The notes under the pieces are model-generated. The model did not search any database. It saw only the letters and a program-made list of their open reading frames with translations, and had not been told where the DNA came from. Below are positions 24,593-33,117 of a stretch of DNA of 37,004 nucleotides, piece after piece (position 1 is the stretch's first letter; each line of letters begins with the position of its first letter). Position numbers and translations under genes: made by a program. The stretch lies in NCBI RefSeq assembly GCF_000177675.1, contig NZ_ADGX01000084.1, positions 1 through 37,004 of the forward strand. The letters run 5' to 3'. Source of the DNA: Parafrankia sp. EUN1f (lineage in GTDB: Bacteria > Actinomycetota > Actinomycetes > Frankiales > Frankiaceae).

Positions 24593-25450
24593 ATGGACCC
24601 CGAAAGTCTGCGGAACCTGCTGAAGGCCGTCTCCACCGGACAGGTCGACCCCGAGGCCGCGGCGGCCGAGCTGGCTGCCGGCCCGCTGGGTGCCGACGGC
24701 TCGGGCTTCCGCGATCTCGGCTACGCCCGCGTCGACACCCACCGAGGGATCCGCACCGGTGATCCTGAAGTGGTCTTCGGGGCCGGCAAGACCGCGGCGG
24801 AGACCGTCGGCATCGTCGAGGCGCTGCGTCGGGCCTCGGGCGTCACCCGGCCCACCCTGGTGACCCGCGCGGATCACGTCACGGTCGCGGCCCTACGCGA
24901 ACGCTGGCCGGATGCCCAGGTCACTTCCGGTGCCGAGCCGCCGACCACGAACCAGCTCACGGGCAACCCGCTCACGGGCGATCGACGTCCGGCGACGGTG
25001 GTCGTCGGTCCGCTGCCCGAGCCTCGTGGACTGGTCGTGGTGGTCGCCGCCGGCACCTCGGACGCCCCCGTCGCCGAGGAGGCCGCGATGACCGCCGCCG
25101 CCGCGGGAGCCGGGGTCGAGATGGTGCGTGATGTCGGGGTGGCCGGGCTGCACCGGGTGCTCGCCGCGCGCCCGGCGCTGGAGCGCGCCGACTGCCTGGT
25201 CGTGGTGGCGGGCATGGAAGGCGCGCTGCCCAGCGTCATCGGCGGCCTGGTCGGCACTCCGCTGGTCGCGGTGCCGACCAGCGTGGGATACGGGGCCAGC
25301 TTCGGTGGGCTCTCCGCCCTGCTCGGCATGCTCACCTCGTGCGCGCCGGGAATTGTCGTCTGCAACATCGACAATGGCTTCGGCGCCGGCCTCTTCGCCG
25401 CCAGGGTCGCCCGCCTGGCGGCGAAGAGGCCCGAGTCCACCCAGCACTGA
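24593..25450 (+). CDS. larB: LarB: nickel-pincer cofactor biosynthesis carboxylase (P2CMN synthase)
   Basis: A 285-residue cytosolic enzyme. LarB carboxylates and hydrolyses nicotinic acid adenine dinucleotide to pyridinium-3,5-biscarboxylic acid mononucleotide, the first step to the nickel-pincer cofactor of lactate racemase-type enzymes. The N-terminal segment LRNLLKAVSTGQVDPEAAAAEL and GYARVDTHRGIRTGDPEVVFGAGKT are typical. The C-terminal half is PurE-like: VVVVAAGTSDAPVAEEAAMTAAAAG, DVGVAGLHRVL, VVVAGMEGALPSVIGGLVGTPLVAVPTSVGYGASFGGLSALLGML and CAPGIVVCNIDNGFGAG. An insert, NQLTGNPLTGD, has a repeated N-x-LTG. ATG 24593 agrees with the family start. No larC, larE or larA is in the window, so partners must be elsewhere. 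Confidence 0.93.
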   Translation: MDPESLRNLLKAVSTGQVDPEAAAAELAAGPLGADGSGFRDLGYARVDTHRGIRTGDPEVVFGAGKTAAETVGIVEALRRASGVTRPTLVTRADHVTVAALRERWPDAQVTSGAEPPTTNQLTGNPLTGDRRPATVVVGPLPEPRGLVVVVAAGTSDAPVAEEAAMTAAAAGAGVEMVRDVGVAGLHRVLAARPALERADCLVVVAGMEGALPSVIGGLVGTPLVAVPTSVGYGASFGGLSALLGMLTSCAPGIVVCNIDNGFGAGLFAARVARLAAKRPESTQH

Positions 25451-25503
25451 GGCAGCACGGTCCGGTACGGCAGCACAGTCCAGTGAGGCGGCACGTTCCA
25501 GTG

Positions 25504-25539
25504 ACATGCACGGTCCGGCAGCCACGGACCGTGCCATGT
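25504..25539 (+). terminator. Terminator-like hairpin after larB
   Basis: CACGGTCCG (25509-25517) and its complement (25525-25533) form a 9-bp stem extended by ACATG/CATGT across a one-base bulge, with a 7-nt loop. It lies 54 bp after the larB stop. Short related pieces (GGTCCGG, CAGTCCAGTGA, TTCCAGTGA) repeat between the stop and the hairpin. Confidence 0.65.
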
Positions 25540-25693
25540 CGGGGCGTGGAGAGTCGTGTCATTCTGGATGAGCGTCCGTTGTTGACCGCCCGAACGGAGG
25601 ATCAAGGCTGGACAGTGTGCCGAGTCAGGCGCAACCGTGTGATTTCGTCACAGGGCGGCCGTACATCTCAGGCAGGATCATGAGCAGGCGACC

Positions 25694-27865
25694 ATGAACA
25701 GGACCGACGACATCGGTGGTGGGGGCCACCCGTCGCCTTCCGGTGGCATGTCCGTGGAGGTGACCGGGGCATACGACACCCGCATGCCTGACCGGCCCAG
25801 GAACGACCGCGATGCGATCGACGTGGGCGGCGTGCAGGTCGGCGGGGTGGACGTCGGCGGGATCGACGTCGGTGGCGTGCATGGTGCCGGCGTGCATGGT
25901 GCCGGCGTGCATGGTGCCGGCCTCGGTGTCGGGTCAACCGCGGCAGCGGCCGCGGGCAGTGGCCGCGGGGGCATCGAGGTAGGCGGAATCGAGGTAGGCG
26001 GCCCGGACCGTCCGAGCGAACCGGGCTGGTCGCAACCGCCCGTCTGGTCACAGCCTCCGAGCTGGTCGCAGTCCGTGGACTGGTCGCAGTCCGTGGAATC
26101 GCCGCAACCAACCGCCCTGGCCGGGCCGGCCGCCCTGCCGAATCCGAACTCGAACGCAGCCCAGCCGAACCCGAGCACGGCCCATCCCGGGGCGACTTCG
26201 GCCCTGCCGGGGCCAACGTCAGCCCTGCCGGGTCCGCCGCAGCCGCTCTACTCGCCACCGGCGCCGCCGCCCGCGCGGCCGGGGGTGGACACCTGGCCGT
26301 CGCTGCGGCCCGGATACAACGACACGGCCCACAACGACACGGCGATCCCGCCTGCGCCGCCGGCAAGACCGGCTCGCCTGATCGACGGCGTGCCGACGCG
26401 GACGTTCGATCCGCTTCTCGATCACGGCCTGCCGCCCGGAGCCACGGGTGAGTACCGGCCGTCCACGCTCTATCCCGCGCCGCCTCCGCCGCTGTCGCCC
26501 CCTCCACCGCTGTCGTCGCCACCGCTGTCGTCGCCCGGCTACGCGGCACCACCACCACCTCCACCACCCCCTCCGCCCCCACCCCCTCCGCTCCCGCCTC
26601 CGGGCTATGCCGCTCCGCCGCCGCCACCCGGGTCCACCGGGGCCTCGACCGCGCCGAGAACCGATCCCTACCGCTCCGGGCGGGTGGCGTCCTGGCTGCG
26701 CGAGCCCCCACAGGCGGAGCCGGCCGGCTCGACGGAGCCGCCCGCTCACCAGGCGGATCGACCCGGCTTCTCGACCTCGACGGGGCAGCCCGGTTACTCG
26801 ACAGAGCCACACGACTACCCCATCGCCGCCGCGGGCCGGCATCCCCGCAGCGATCTGCCTTACGACGAGCCACAGGCGCGGGAGCAGGACTGGGACCAGC
26901 CTTCGCCACATTTCGAGCTGTATGACGAGCCCTATGGCGATCAGCCGGCCGACCCCTACGGCGGGCTACCCGCGGACGCGCTGCTGCCCGCCGGGCCGGA
27001 CACGGCGTCCCGTGGGTGGCGCCGGCTGCTCTACCAGGTGTCCGCCGGCACGCTCAATCCAGGCCCGTCCCCCGAGGAGGCTCGCTACCGGCGGCTGATC
27101 GGTCGGGTCCGCACACCTCTGGACGACTGTCACCGCATCGCGGTGCTGTCCCTCAAGGGCGGCGTCGGCAAGACCACGACCACGGCCGCCGTCGGATCCA
27201 CGCTGGCGAGCCTGCGCGGCGACCGGGTTGTGGCGATCGACGCGAACCCCGACCGCGGAACGCTGGGGACGCGCCTGTCGCGAACGACCCGCCACACCGT
27301 CCGCGACCTGCTCGCGGACGCCGATCGACTACACCGTTACGTGGACGTCCGTCGGTATCTGTCGCAGTCCGAGTCGCGGCTGGAGGTGCTGGCCTCGGCC
27401 AGCGACCCGGAGATCTCCGACGCCTTCTCCGACGAGGACTACCGGGCGATCGACGATCTGCTCCAGCGGCACTACTCGATCCTGCTCACCGACTGCGGCA
27501 CCGGCATGGTCCACAGCGCGATGCGCCCTGTCCTCGAGCTCGCCGACACCCTGGTGATCGTCAGCAACGCGAGCGCGGACGGTGGCGCCAGTGCCAGCGG
27601 CACCCTCGACTGGCTGGACGCGCATGGACACCACGCCCACGTGAGCGAGGCCATCACCGTGATCACCATGTTTCCGCAAGCCGGTGAGGCGGTGGACGTC
27701 GACGCGCTCGAGGAGCACTTCGCGGCGCGGACCCGCCAGGTGGTCCGGGTGCCGTTCGACCCGCATCTCGCCGCCGGCGGTCCCATCGTTCTCGACCTCC
27801 TCCGGCGGGAGACCCGCCGGGCCTACGAGGAGATCGCGGGAGCGGTGGCCGAACGCTTCCATTGA
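25694..27865 (+). CDS. Proline-rich MinD/ParA-like ATPase, EspI-like
   Basis: A 723-residue protein in two parts. Residues 1 to about 440 are low complexity: Gly/Val repeats (VGGVDVGGIDVGGVHGAG), WSQP repeats, long proline runs (about 255-315) and PGY units. The C-terminal 250 residues are a SIMIBI P-loop ATPase: a deviant Walker A LKGGVGKTTTT at about 486-496, AIDANPDRGTLGTRL, ILLTDCGTGMVH (Walker B region) and a final RVPFDPHLAAGGPI. The segment before Walker A (GTLNPGPSPEEARYRRLIGRVRTPL) and overall layout match mycobacterial EspI of type VII secretion loci and related actinobacterial proteins. A cytosolic scaffold or switch role is inferred. No other type VII genes are nearby. ATG 25694 has GCAGG 5 nt upstream. 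Confidence 0.82.
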   Translation: MNRTDDIGGGGHPSPSGGMSVEVTGAYDTRMPDRPRNDRDAIDVGGVQVGGVDVGGIDVGGVHGAGVHGAGVHGAGLGVGSTAAAAAGSGRGGIEVGGIEVGGPDRPSEPGWSQPPVWSQPPSWSQSVDWSQSVESPQPTALAGPAALPNPNSNAAQPNPSTAHPGATSALPGPTSALPGPPQPLYSPPAPPPARPGVDTWPSLRPGYNDTAHNDTAIPPAPPARPARLIDGVPTRTFDPLLDHGLPPGATGEYRPSTLYPAPPPPLSPPPPLSSPPLSSPGYAAPPPPPPPPPPPPPPLPPPGYAAPPPPPGSTGASTAPRTDPYRSGRVASWLREPPQAEPAGSTEPPAHQADRPGFSTSTGQPGYSTEPHDYPIAAAGRHPRSDLPYDEPQAREQDWDQPSPHFELYDEPYGDQPADPYGGLPADALLPAGPDTASRGWRRLLYQVSAGTLNPGPSPEEARYRRLIGRVRTPLDDCHRIAVLSLKGGVGKTTTTAAVGSTLASLRGDRVVAIDANPDRGTLGTRLSRTTRHTVRDLLADADRLHRYVDVRRYLSQSESRLEVLASASDPEISDAFSDEDYRAIDDLLQRHYSILLTDCGTGMVHSAMRPVLELADTLVIVSNASADGGASASGTLDWLDAHGHHAHVSEAITVITMFPQAGEAVDVDALEEHFAARTRQVVRVPFDPHLAAGGPIVLDLLRRETRRAYEEIAGAVAERFH
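25876..25920. repeat. 15-bp tandem repeat, three identical units encoding VHGAG
   Basis: Three exact copies of CGTGCATGGTGCCGG lie within the N-terminal Gly/Val-rich part of the EspI-like gene. Each adds five residues without changing the frame. Confidence 0.95.
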
Positions 27866-27932
27866 CGCGCCCGCACGCATTGACACGCCCGCCCGGCCAT
27901 CCCGACCGTGTCGGCCATCCCGACCATCTCGG

Positions 27933-29126
27933 TCACTTCGCGAGCGCGGCCACCACGGCGGCCACACCGGGACGACGCAGCTGGCGCGCCACGGTGGAAC
28001 GGCCCTCGATGATTCGGCCGAACAGGCCGAAGGTGCCGGGCACGCCGACCATCATCGCGTGCATCACCGCGGGACGCCGGGCGAAGGCAGCCAGCAGCGA
28101 ACGGCCGGCGGTGATCTCGGGGCCGAAGACGTCCCAGATCCGGGCCGGATAGCGTTCGAGCGCGCCCACGTCGCCGGCGGCGCCCGCAGCGGCGCTGGCA
28201 CCGGCGAGCCGACCGGAGCGGAGCGCGAAGGAGATGCCCTCCCGCGTCCACGGATCGAGCAGGCCGGCGGCGTCGCCGGCGACGATCACCCGGCCGCGCC
28301 GGAGCGGGGAGCTCTCGGACCGCACTCGGGTGAGGTGGCCGGAGTCGTGCGCCCTGGGCGCGTCGGTGAGGCCGAGCCGGTCGACGAACGCCTGGTAGTA
28401 GCTGCGCAGCGCCGGGCCTTCGTCGCGGCTGCCGATGACGCCGACCGTGAGCACCCGGCCTTTGGGGAAGACCCAGCCGTACGACCCCGGCACCGGCCCC
28501 CAGTCGAGCAGCATGCGCCCGGACCATTCGGCGGCCACGGCGGTGGACACCTCGAACTCGCCTTCGAGACCGACATCCACCTGGTCGCAGGTGACGCCGA
28601 CGAAGGTGCCGGCCCGGCCGGAGGTGCCGTCCGCCCCGACGACGACCCGCCCGCGGACCGCCGGGCCGGAGCGGACCTGCACCGTCACCGTGGGGCTCCC
28701 CGGCCCGGTGTCGTCCTCGCGCAGGCCGGTGACGTGCGTGCCGGTGCGGACCTCGACACCGGCCGCCTTCGCCGCGTCGAGCAGCGCCGCGTCCAGCTCG
28801 GAACGCATCACCATCGACAGCAGCGGCTGGCCGTCACGGCGGCGCCGGGTGACGGTGCGGCGTCCGTCCAGGGTCATGGTGAGCGCGTCCACCCGTGCAC
28901 GGACCAGCGGGGCGAGGTCGATCCGAGCGTGGTCCGTCGACAGGCCGACGAGCCCACCACCGCACGTCTTGTAACGCGGGACGTCCATGCGTTCGAGCAG
29001 GCAGACGCGGGCGCCCGCCTCCGCCGCCGCCCGTGCGGCGCTCGTGCCCGCCGGTCCGGCGCCCAGCACGACCACGTCGAAGAGGCCTCTCGGCGGTTCC
29101 CCGCCGAGCGGTTCCGAAAAGGCCAC
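27933..29126 (-). CDS. Geranylgeranyl-reductase-family FAD oxidoreductase
   Basis: A 397-residue flavoprotein. The N-terminal dinucleotide-binding VVVLGAGPAGTSAARAAAEAGARVCLLER, the family signature VPRYKTCGGGLVG, VVGADGTSG and the second FAD motif RGRVIVAGDAAGLLDPWTREGISFALRSGRLA define it. Members reduce isoprenoid double bonds in geranylgeranyl lipids or menaquinone side chains (MenJ type in mycobacteria); menaquinone or another polyprenyl compound is the likely substrate but no quinone genes adjoin. GTG 29126 fits the family N-terminus; open frame upstream belongs to the neighbouring gene in another frame. It starts 7 bp after the stop of the DUF5926 gene, so the two are co-transcribed. 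It converges on the EspI-like gene with a 67-bp repeat-rich gap. Confidence 0.88.
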   Translation of the reverse strand: MAFSEPLGGEPPRGLFDVVVLGAGPAGTSAARAAAEAGARVCLLERMDVPRYKTCGGGLVGLSTDHARIDLAPLVRARVDALTMTLDGRRTVTRRRRDGQPLLSMVMRSELDAALLDAAKAAGVEVRTGTHVTGLREDDTGPGSPTVTVQVRSGPAVRGRVVVGADGTSGRAGTFVGVTCDQVDVGLEGEFEVSTAVAAEWSGRMLLDWGPVPGSYGWVFPKGRVLTVGVIGSRDEGPALRSYYQAFVDRLGLTDAPRAHDSGHLTRVRSESSPLRRGRVIVAGDAAGLLDPWTREGISFALRSGRLAGASAAAGAAGDVGALERYPARIWDVFGPEITAGRSLLAAFARRPAVMHAMMVGVPGTFGLFGRIIEGRSTVARQLRRPGVAAVVAALAK

Positions 29127-29133
29127 CGCCGGC

Positions 29134-30159
29134 CTAGCGGAGGGTGAGCGTACGCCCGACCACGCCGGCGCGGACCCGCCGCTCCTGCGGCGTGAGGGCG
29201 CGCGCGTCGGCGACGGTCTCCCGCAGCGCCGCCCAGAGCGCCGCCGCGGGCTTCTCGCAGGATTCGGCGTCCGCGCCGGGGGCCAGGTCCCAGACCGGCA
29301 CGACCAGACCGTCCGCGCGGAAGGACCCCACGAAACGTGAACCTTCACCGACGCTGAGCTGGCCGGCGGCGGACAGCCGGGCCAGTGCGTCGAGCAGCGC
29401 CTCCTCGGTGAGATCACCTGAGGATGACAGCGCCCGCGACGACTCGCCGCCGCCGTCCCCATCCCCGTCGCCACCGCCGCCGAGCGGCAGTGCCCACCGC
29501 AGGTGCAGCCGGTCGCCCGGGTTGCACCAGTAGGCCGCCGGCACGGACTCCAGCCGTGTGGTCGGGACGACGGTCGCGTTGGCCCGGTCCAGGCTCGCGG
29601 CGACCTCCGCGCTGGGCTCCGTGCCCTCCGACGAGGGAATCCACCAGGTGAAACCTGAGTGGACGGTCACCTCCAGCGGGGCCGGGTCGAGCAGGTCGGC
29701 GAGCCGGGGCAGCTCGGCGAGGCCACCGGGCAGCTGTTCCACAGCCGCCAGCGCGGAGGCCGGCGGGCCCTCCACCACCGTTCCGGGCTTTGTGTCGAGG
29801 GCCGCGAGCAGCGCGCCGGCGAGGTCGGCCGCCGGGTCCAGACCACTGACCAGGGTCTGCATCGCGAGCAGGATCTCGCCGTCGTCACGGACCACCGCGG
29901 GCGCGGCCTGCGGGAGCAGCGTGCCGAGGATGATCCGCCGGTCCGCGTGCTCGGGGTGGGCGTTGAGGTGCTCCGCCGACAGCGTCAGCGGGGCGGTCGC
30001 GCTGGGGACGAACTCCCGCAACGCGACCAGGTCGGGCTCGTCCTGACGGCCCTGGAACGGGCGCAGCACCGGCGCCGGACGGGTCCGCTCGCCATGGCAC
30101 GCCTTGTACCGCCGGCCGGAGCCACACGGGCAGGGCTGGCGCGGTCCGACGGCCGGCAC
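29134..30159 (-). CDS. DUF5926 protein with N-terminal SEC-C zinc motif
   Basis: A cytosolic protein of about 341 residues, widespread in actinobacteria. Near its start PRQPCPCGSGRRYKACHG is a SEC-C zinc-binding motif like that at the end of SecA, which binds ribosomes or SecB-type partners. The rest (DLVALREFVPSATAPLTL, RIILGTLLPQAAPAVVRDDGEILLAMQ, VVHSGFTWWIP-like, AAYWCNPGDRLHLRWALPL, GSRFVGSFRADGLVVPVWDL) matches the DUF5926 body. The function is unknown. GTG 30159 is the first standard start before SEC-C; homologues have 25-35 more basic residues, and the frame continues upstream with suitable sequence (ARRPALRGPGRGGSPIARR) but only CTG starts, so the real start may be near 30250. A Gly/Asp repeat (GGGGDGDGDGGG) interrupts the body near residue 245. 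Confidence 0.82.
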   Translation of the reverse strand: MPAVGPRQPCPCGSGRRYKACHGERTRPAPVLRPFQGRQDEPDLVALREFVPSATAPLTLSAEHLNAHPEHADRRIILGTLLPQAAPAVVRDDGEILLAMQTLVSGLDPAADLAGALLAALDTKPGTVVEGPPASALAAVEQLPGGLAELPRLADLLDPAPLEVTVHSGFTWWIPSSEGTEPSAEVAASLDRANATVVPTTRLESVPAAYWCNPGDRLHLRWALPLGGGGDGDGDGGGESSRALSSSGDLTEEALLDALARLSAAGQLSVGEGSRFVGSFRADGLVVPVWDLAPGADAESCEKPAAALWAALRETVADARALTPQERRVRAGVVGRTLTLR

Positions 30160-30595
30160 CTGGTCGGAACGGGATTCGGGACGGCTGGGCGTCGTACGGC
30201 GGGCGATCGGGGAGCCTCCGCGGCCGGGCCCGCGCAGCGCCGGACGCCGCGCGGGCAGATGAGCAAAGATCGGGTTCCGCGAACCGCAAGCGGCTCGGTG
30301 GAACGCGAGTGGGCTAGGCGGTAAGGCTAGGGCATCAGCGCGTCGGGTCACCTCCCGACATGCGCCACCGCCCGCATGCCGATCGCGGGCCGACGGGGCG
30401 CCGGCGGCGTCATCACTACCTCGGCCCGCGGGGTTCCCCCCTTCCGTACGGGAGTTTTCCCTCCGATCTGCGCCCAAGTGCCCGCCGGGGACGTCCCGCA
30501 GCTGCCGGCCGGGGCACGATGACGTCGCGGCCCGCCCGCTCCACACCAGCTTCGGGTCGCTTCGGAGAGGAAGATCTACCCAGGACGGTTGGAAC
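30160..30595. other. Divergent intergenic region, with the probable N-terminal codons of the DUF5926 gene at its left
   Basis: The left ~100 bp may encode the true N-terminus of the minus-strand DUF5926 gene. The remainder lies between divergent genes and should hold both promoters, but I found no confident -35/-10 pair. GGGAGTTTTCCCTCC near 30461-30475 has GGGA/TCCC arms and is the only clear small inverted repeat. Confidence 0.35.
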
Positions 30596-31555
30596 GTGTC
30601 AAAAGTCGTCGTCGCAGGTGGTGGGATCGCGGGGATCGCCTGTGCGCGGGAGCTTCGGGCCCACGGCATCGAGGTCGAGGTACGTGACCGCGGCCGGGTG
30701 GTCGGCGGCCGGATGGCGTCCCGGTGGATCGACGGCCGGATCGTCGACTCCGGCGCGTCGTACTTCACCGCCCGCGGCCCCGATTTCCTGGAGATCGTCG
30801 ACGACTGGCTCACCCGCGGCCTCGTTCGGCCTTGGACGACGAGATTCCCCGTGATCGACGGCCCGTCCCGGACGATCTCCGCCGCGATGCCGGGCCCGCT
30901 GCGGTACGCGGCCCCTCGCGGCATTCGTTCCCTGGTGGCCGACCTGGCCGCCCGCGGTGGGGTCCGAGTGTCGCACTCGTCCCCGGTCACCACGGTGGAG
31001 CCGGGGCCGATGGTGGACGGCGAGCCGGTGGACGCCGTCGTCCTGGCGATGCCCGACCCACAGGCCCTGCGGCACCTCGCTCCCGAGCTCCACGCCGAAC
31101 GCGCCGCCCTGCTCGGACGGGCCTGGACGCCGGTTCTCGCCCTGCTCGCCGGCTGGTCCACCCGGCGGTGGTCACCGATCGACGGCGCCTTCGTCCACCG
31201 GGATCCGACCATCGAGTGGATCGCCGACGACGGACGCCGCCGCGGCGACAACGCGCCCGTGCTGGTCGCGCACTCGACCGCCCAGTTCGCCGCCGGCCGG
31301 CTCACCGATCCACCGGCGGCCGCGCCGGCGCTCACCGAGGCGTTGCGGCGGCTGCTCGGCATCCCGGTCGAACCCGACTGGACCTACGTGCAGCGCTGGA
31401 CGTTCGCCCGCCCGGCCGCGCCCCGGGAGCAGACGTACTTCCTCGGCGCGGCCAGGGTGGGCCTGGCCGGCGACGGCTGGGGCGAACCCCGGGTGGAGTC
31501 GGCCTGGCGCTCGGGGACGGATCTCGCGCGGGCGATCATCAGCACACTGACCTGA
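30596..31555 (+). CDS. Renalase-like NAD(P)/FAD-dependent amine-oxidase-fold oxidoreductase
   Basis: A 319-residue flavoprotein. It begins with the FAD-binding KVVVAGGGIAGIACARELRAHGIEVEVRDRG, then VVGGRMASRW and DSGASYFTARGPDF, which are characteristic of the renalase-like branch of the amine oxidase family. The C-terminal GLAGDGWGEPRVESAWRSGTDLA is the second FAD contact. Bacterial renalase-type enzymes oxidise aberrant dihydronicotinamide isomers; that role here is inferred from family resemblance and is not proven. No membrane segments. The GTG at 30596 starts exactly at the Rossmann strand. It is divergent from the DUF5926 gene and precedes an anti-sigma kinase by 115 bp. Confidence 0.82.
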   Translation: MSKVVVAGGGIAGIACARELRAHGIEVEVRDRGRVVGGRMASRWIDGRIVDSGASYFTARGPDFLEIVDDWLTRGLVRPWTTRFPVIDGPSRTISAAMPGPLRYAAPRGIRSLVADLAARGGVRVSHSSPVTTVEPGPMVDGEPVDAVVLAMPDPQALRHLAPELHAERAALLGRAWTPVLALLAGWSTRRWSPIDGAFVHRDPTIEWIADDGRRRGDNAPVLVAHSTAQFAAGRLTDPPAAAPALTEALRRLLGIPVEPDWTYVQRWTFARPAAPREQTYFLGAARVGLAGDGWGEPRVESAWRSGTDLARAIISTLT

Positions 31556-31670
31556 CATCCTCGTCCCCGAGGCGTTCGTCCCCGACGCGCTCGTCGTCGT
31601 TGACGTCGATGTGGTCGTCGTCGCAGGCGCCGCCGGTTGCTGACGGACCGCCGGGGGTACACCGAGCGAC

Positions 31671-32213
31671 GTGGAGATCAAGCTGGGTCTGTCGCTGCCC
31701 CGGGACGAGATCTCCATTCCGATCGTCCGGCGAATCTGTGCGCAGGCGCTCACCGTGCTCGGTGTCTCGCCGGACTGCACCGCCGACGTCGAGCTCGCGT
31801 TGACCGAAGCCTGCGCGAACGTGCTCGCGCACGCGACCGCGGACGACGACTACGAGGTCCGCGTCGGGGTGGACAACGGGCTCGCCGTGATCGAGGTCGT
31901 CGACCACGGCGGCGGTTTCGATGTGGCCAAGGCCCTCGAAGGCGGCGGCGCGGCAAGCCCCAACGGCGACGGCCCGGCCGGCAGCGACGGCGACGGCGAC
32001 GGCAGCGTTGGCGACGGCGATGGCCCGACCGAGCACCTGTCGGAAGGCGGCCGCGGGATCCTCCTGATGCGCGCGCTCATGGACCGGGTCCGGTTCGATG
32101 CCGTGGAGGGGCCACACCAGGGCACCAGGGTGCATCTGGAGAAGGTTCTGACCTGGAATGACCGCTCCCCCGGCGCGCAGCTCATCCGGGCCCGCGCCGG
32201 CGGGGACCCCTGA
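31671..32213 (+). CDS. RsbW/SpoIIAB-type anti-sigma factor kinase (HATPase_c_2)
   Basis: A 180-residue cytosolic protein of the GHKL ATP-binding fold. N-box ELALTEACANVLAHA (about 42-56), G1 box VIEVVDHGGGFD and G2 box GGRGILLMRALMDRV are clear. Such proteins bind a sigma factor or phosphorylate an anti-anti-sigma factor in partner-switching stress systems. Between G1 and G2, the ATP lid carries an added stretch of about 25 residues rich in Asp and Gly (SDGDGDGSVGDGDG). No sigma factor or STAS partner gene adjoins. GTG 31671 matches the domain start. The C-terminal tail, NDRSPGAQLIRARAGGDP, is beyond the usual fold. Confidence 0.85.
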   Translation: MEIKLGLSLPRDEISIPIVRRICAQALTVLGVSPDCTADVELALTEACANVLAHATADDDYEVRVGVDNGLAVIEVVDHGGGFDVAKALEGGGAASPNGDGPAGSDGDGDGSVGDGDGPTEHLSEGGRGILLMRALMDRVRFDAVEGPHQGTRVHLEKVLTWNDRSPGAQLIRARAGGDP

Positions 32214-32377
32214 TCGGCCCCTTCCGAGGTGGTTTCGCCCCTCCTCCTCGAGGGCGCCGTAGGTCCGAGTCGACGATGGAAAAGGCTCAGATCATGGTTG
32301 ATCCCGTGGCAGGCCGGTAGGTTGAGGCCGGTTACGCCTCGGATCGAGGTCACAGGCGAAGACGGTGGTGGGGACAG

Positions 32378-33097
32378 ATGCCGGAAGTTCCGCTGGGCGA
32401 CGCAGGCACGCCAGGGGCGCCCAGGGTCGGCGTGGTGACCTTTCCCGGTTCGCTGGACGACCGGGACGCCGCAGCGGCCGTCCGGCTCGCAGGTGCCGAC
32501 CCGATCCCGCTCTGGCACGGTGACAGCGACCTGCACGGCGTCGACGCCGTTGTCCTACCCGGTGGCTTCTCCTACGGCGACTATCTGCGCGCGGGGGCGA
32601 TCGCGCGGTTCTCCCCCGTCGTCGGCGCGGTCGTCGCGGCGGCGCGCAACGGTCTGCCGGTGCTCGGGATCTGCAACGGCTTCCAGGTCCTGTGCGAGGC
32701 CGGGCTGTTGCCCGGCGCGCTGACCCGCAACTCGGGGCTGCACTTCATCTGCCGTGACCAGCGGCTTCGCGTCGAGACCAGCAGCACCGCGTGGACCGGC
32801 GCCTACACCGCCGGCGAGGAGATCCTCATACCGGTCAAGCACGGGGAGGGCCGGTACGTGGTCGACGCGTCGACCCTGGCCGAGCTGACCGCGCAGGATC
32901 GGGTGGTCGTCCGCTATGCGGGTGGAAATCCCAACGGGTCGGTCGACGACATCGCCGGGGTGTGCAGCGAGAACCGGCGGGTCGTCGGCCTGATGCCGCA
33001 TCCGGAGCATGCGGTGGAGGAGCTGACCGGGCCCGGCACGGACGGGCTGCGGATGTTCACCTCCGTGCTGGGTGGCCTGCTTCGCGCGGCGCTCTGA
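32378..33097 (+). CDS. purQ: Phosphoribosylformylglycinamidine synthase, glutamine amidotransferase subunit
   Basis: A 239-residue class I glutaminase that supplies ammonia to PurL in purine synthesis. [24 protein letters not shown] begins the fold; [17 protein letters not shown] holds the oxyanion region; the nucleophile Cys is in GICNGFQVL; and the catalytic His and Glu are in [14 protein letters not shown] 32378 has GGTGGGGAC just upstream. In PurL-small organisms purS-purQ-purL usually sit together; here purS is absent upstream (only 164 bp) and a transporter lipoprotein gene separates purQ from purL. All three genes are co-directional with small gaps (20 and 71 bp). Confidence 0.96.
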   Translation: MPEVPLGDAGTPGAPRVGVVTFPGSLDDRDAAAAVRLAGADPIPLWHGDSDLHGVDAVVLPGGFSYGDYLRAGAIARFSPVVGAVVAAARNGLPVLGICNGFQVLCEAGLLPGALTRNSGLHFICRDQRLRVETSSTAWTGAYTAGEEILIPVKHGEGRYVVDASTLAELTAQDRVVVRYAGGNPNGSVDDIAGVCSENRRVVGLMPHPEHAVEELTGPGTDGLRMFTSVLGGLLRAAL

Positions 33098-33117
33098 CCT
33101 CGGTGGGACAGGGCTCG

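Noticed and set aside
27902-27914. Terminator between the EspI-like and geranylgeranyl-reductase genes
   Set aside because: Only a 5-bp stem with a 3-nt loop inside a direct repeat; too weak to call.
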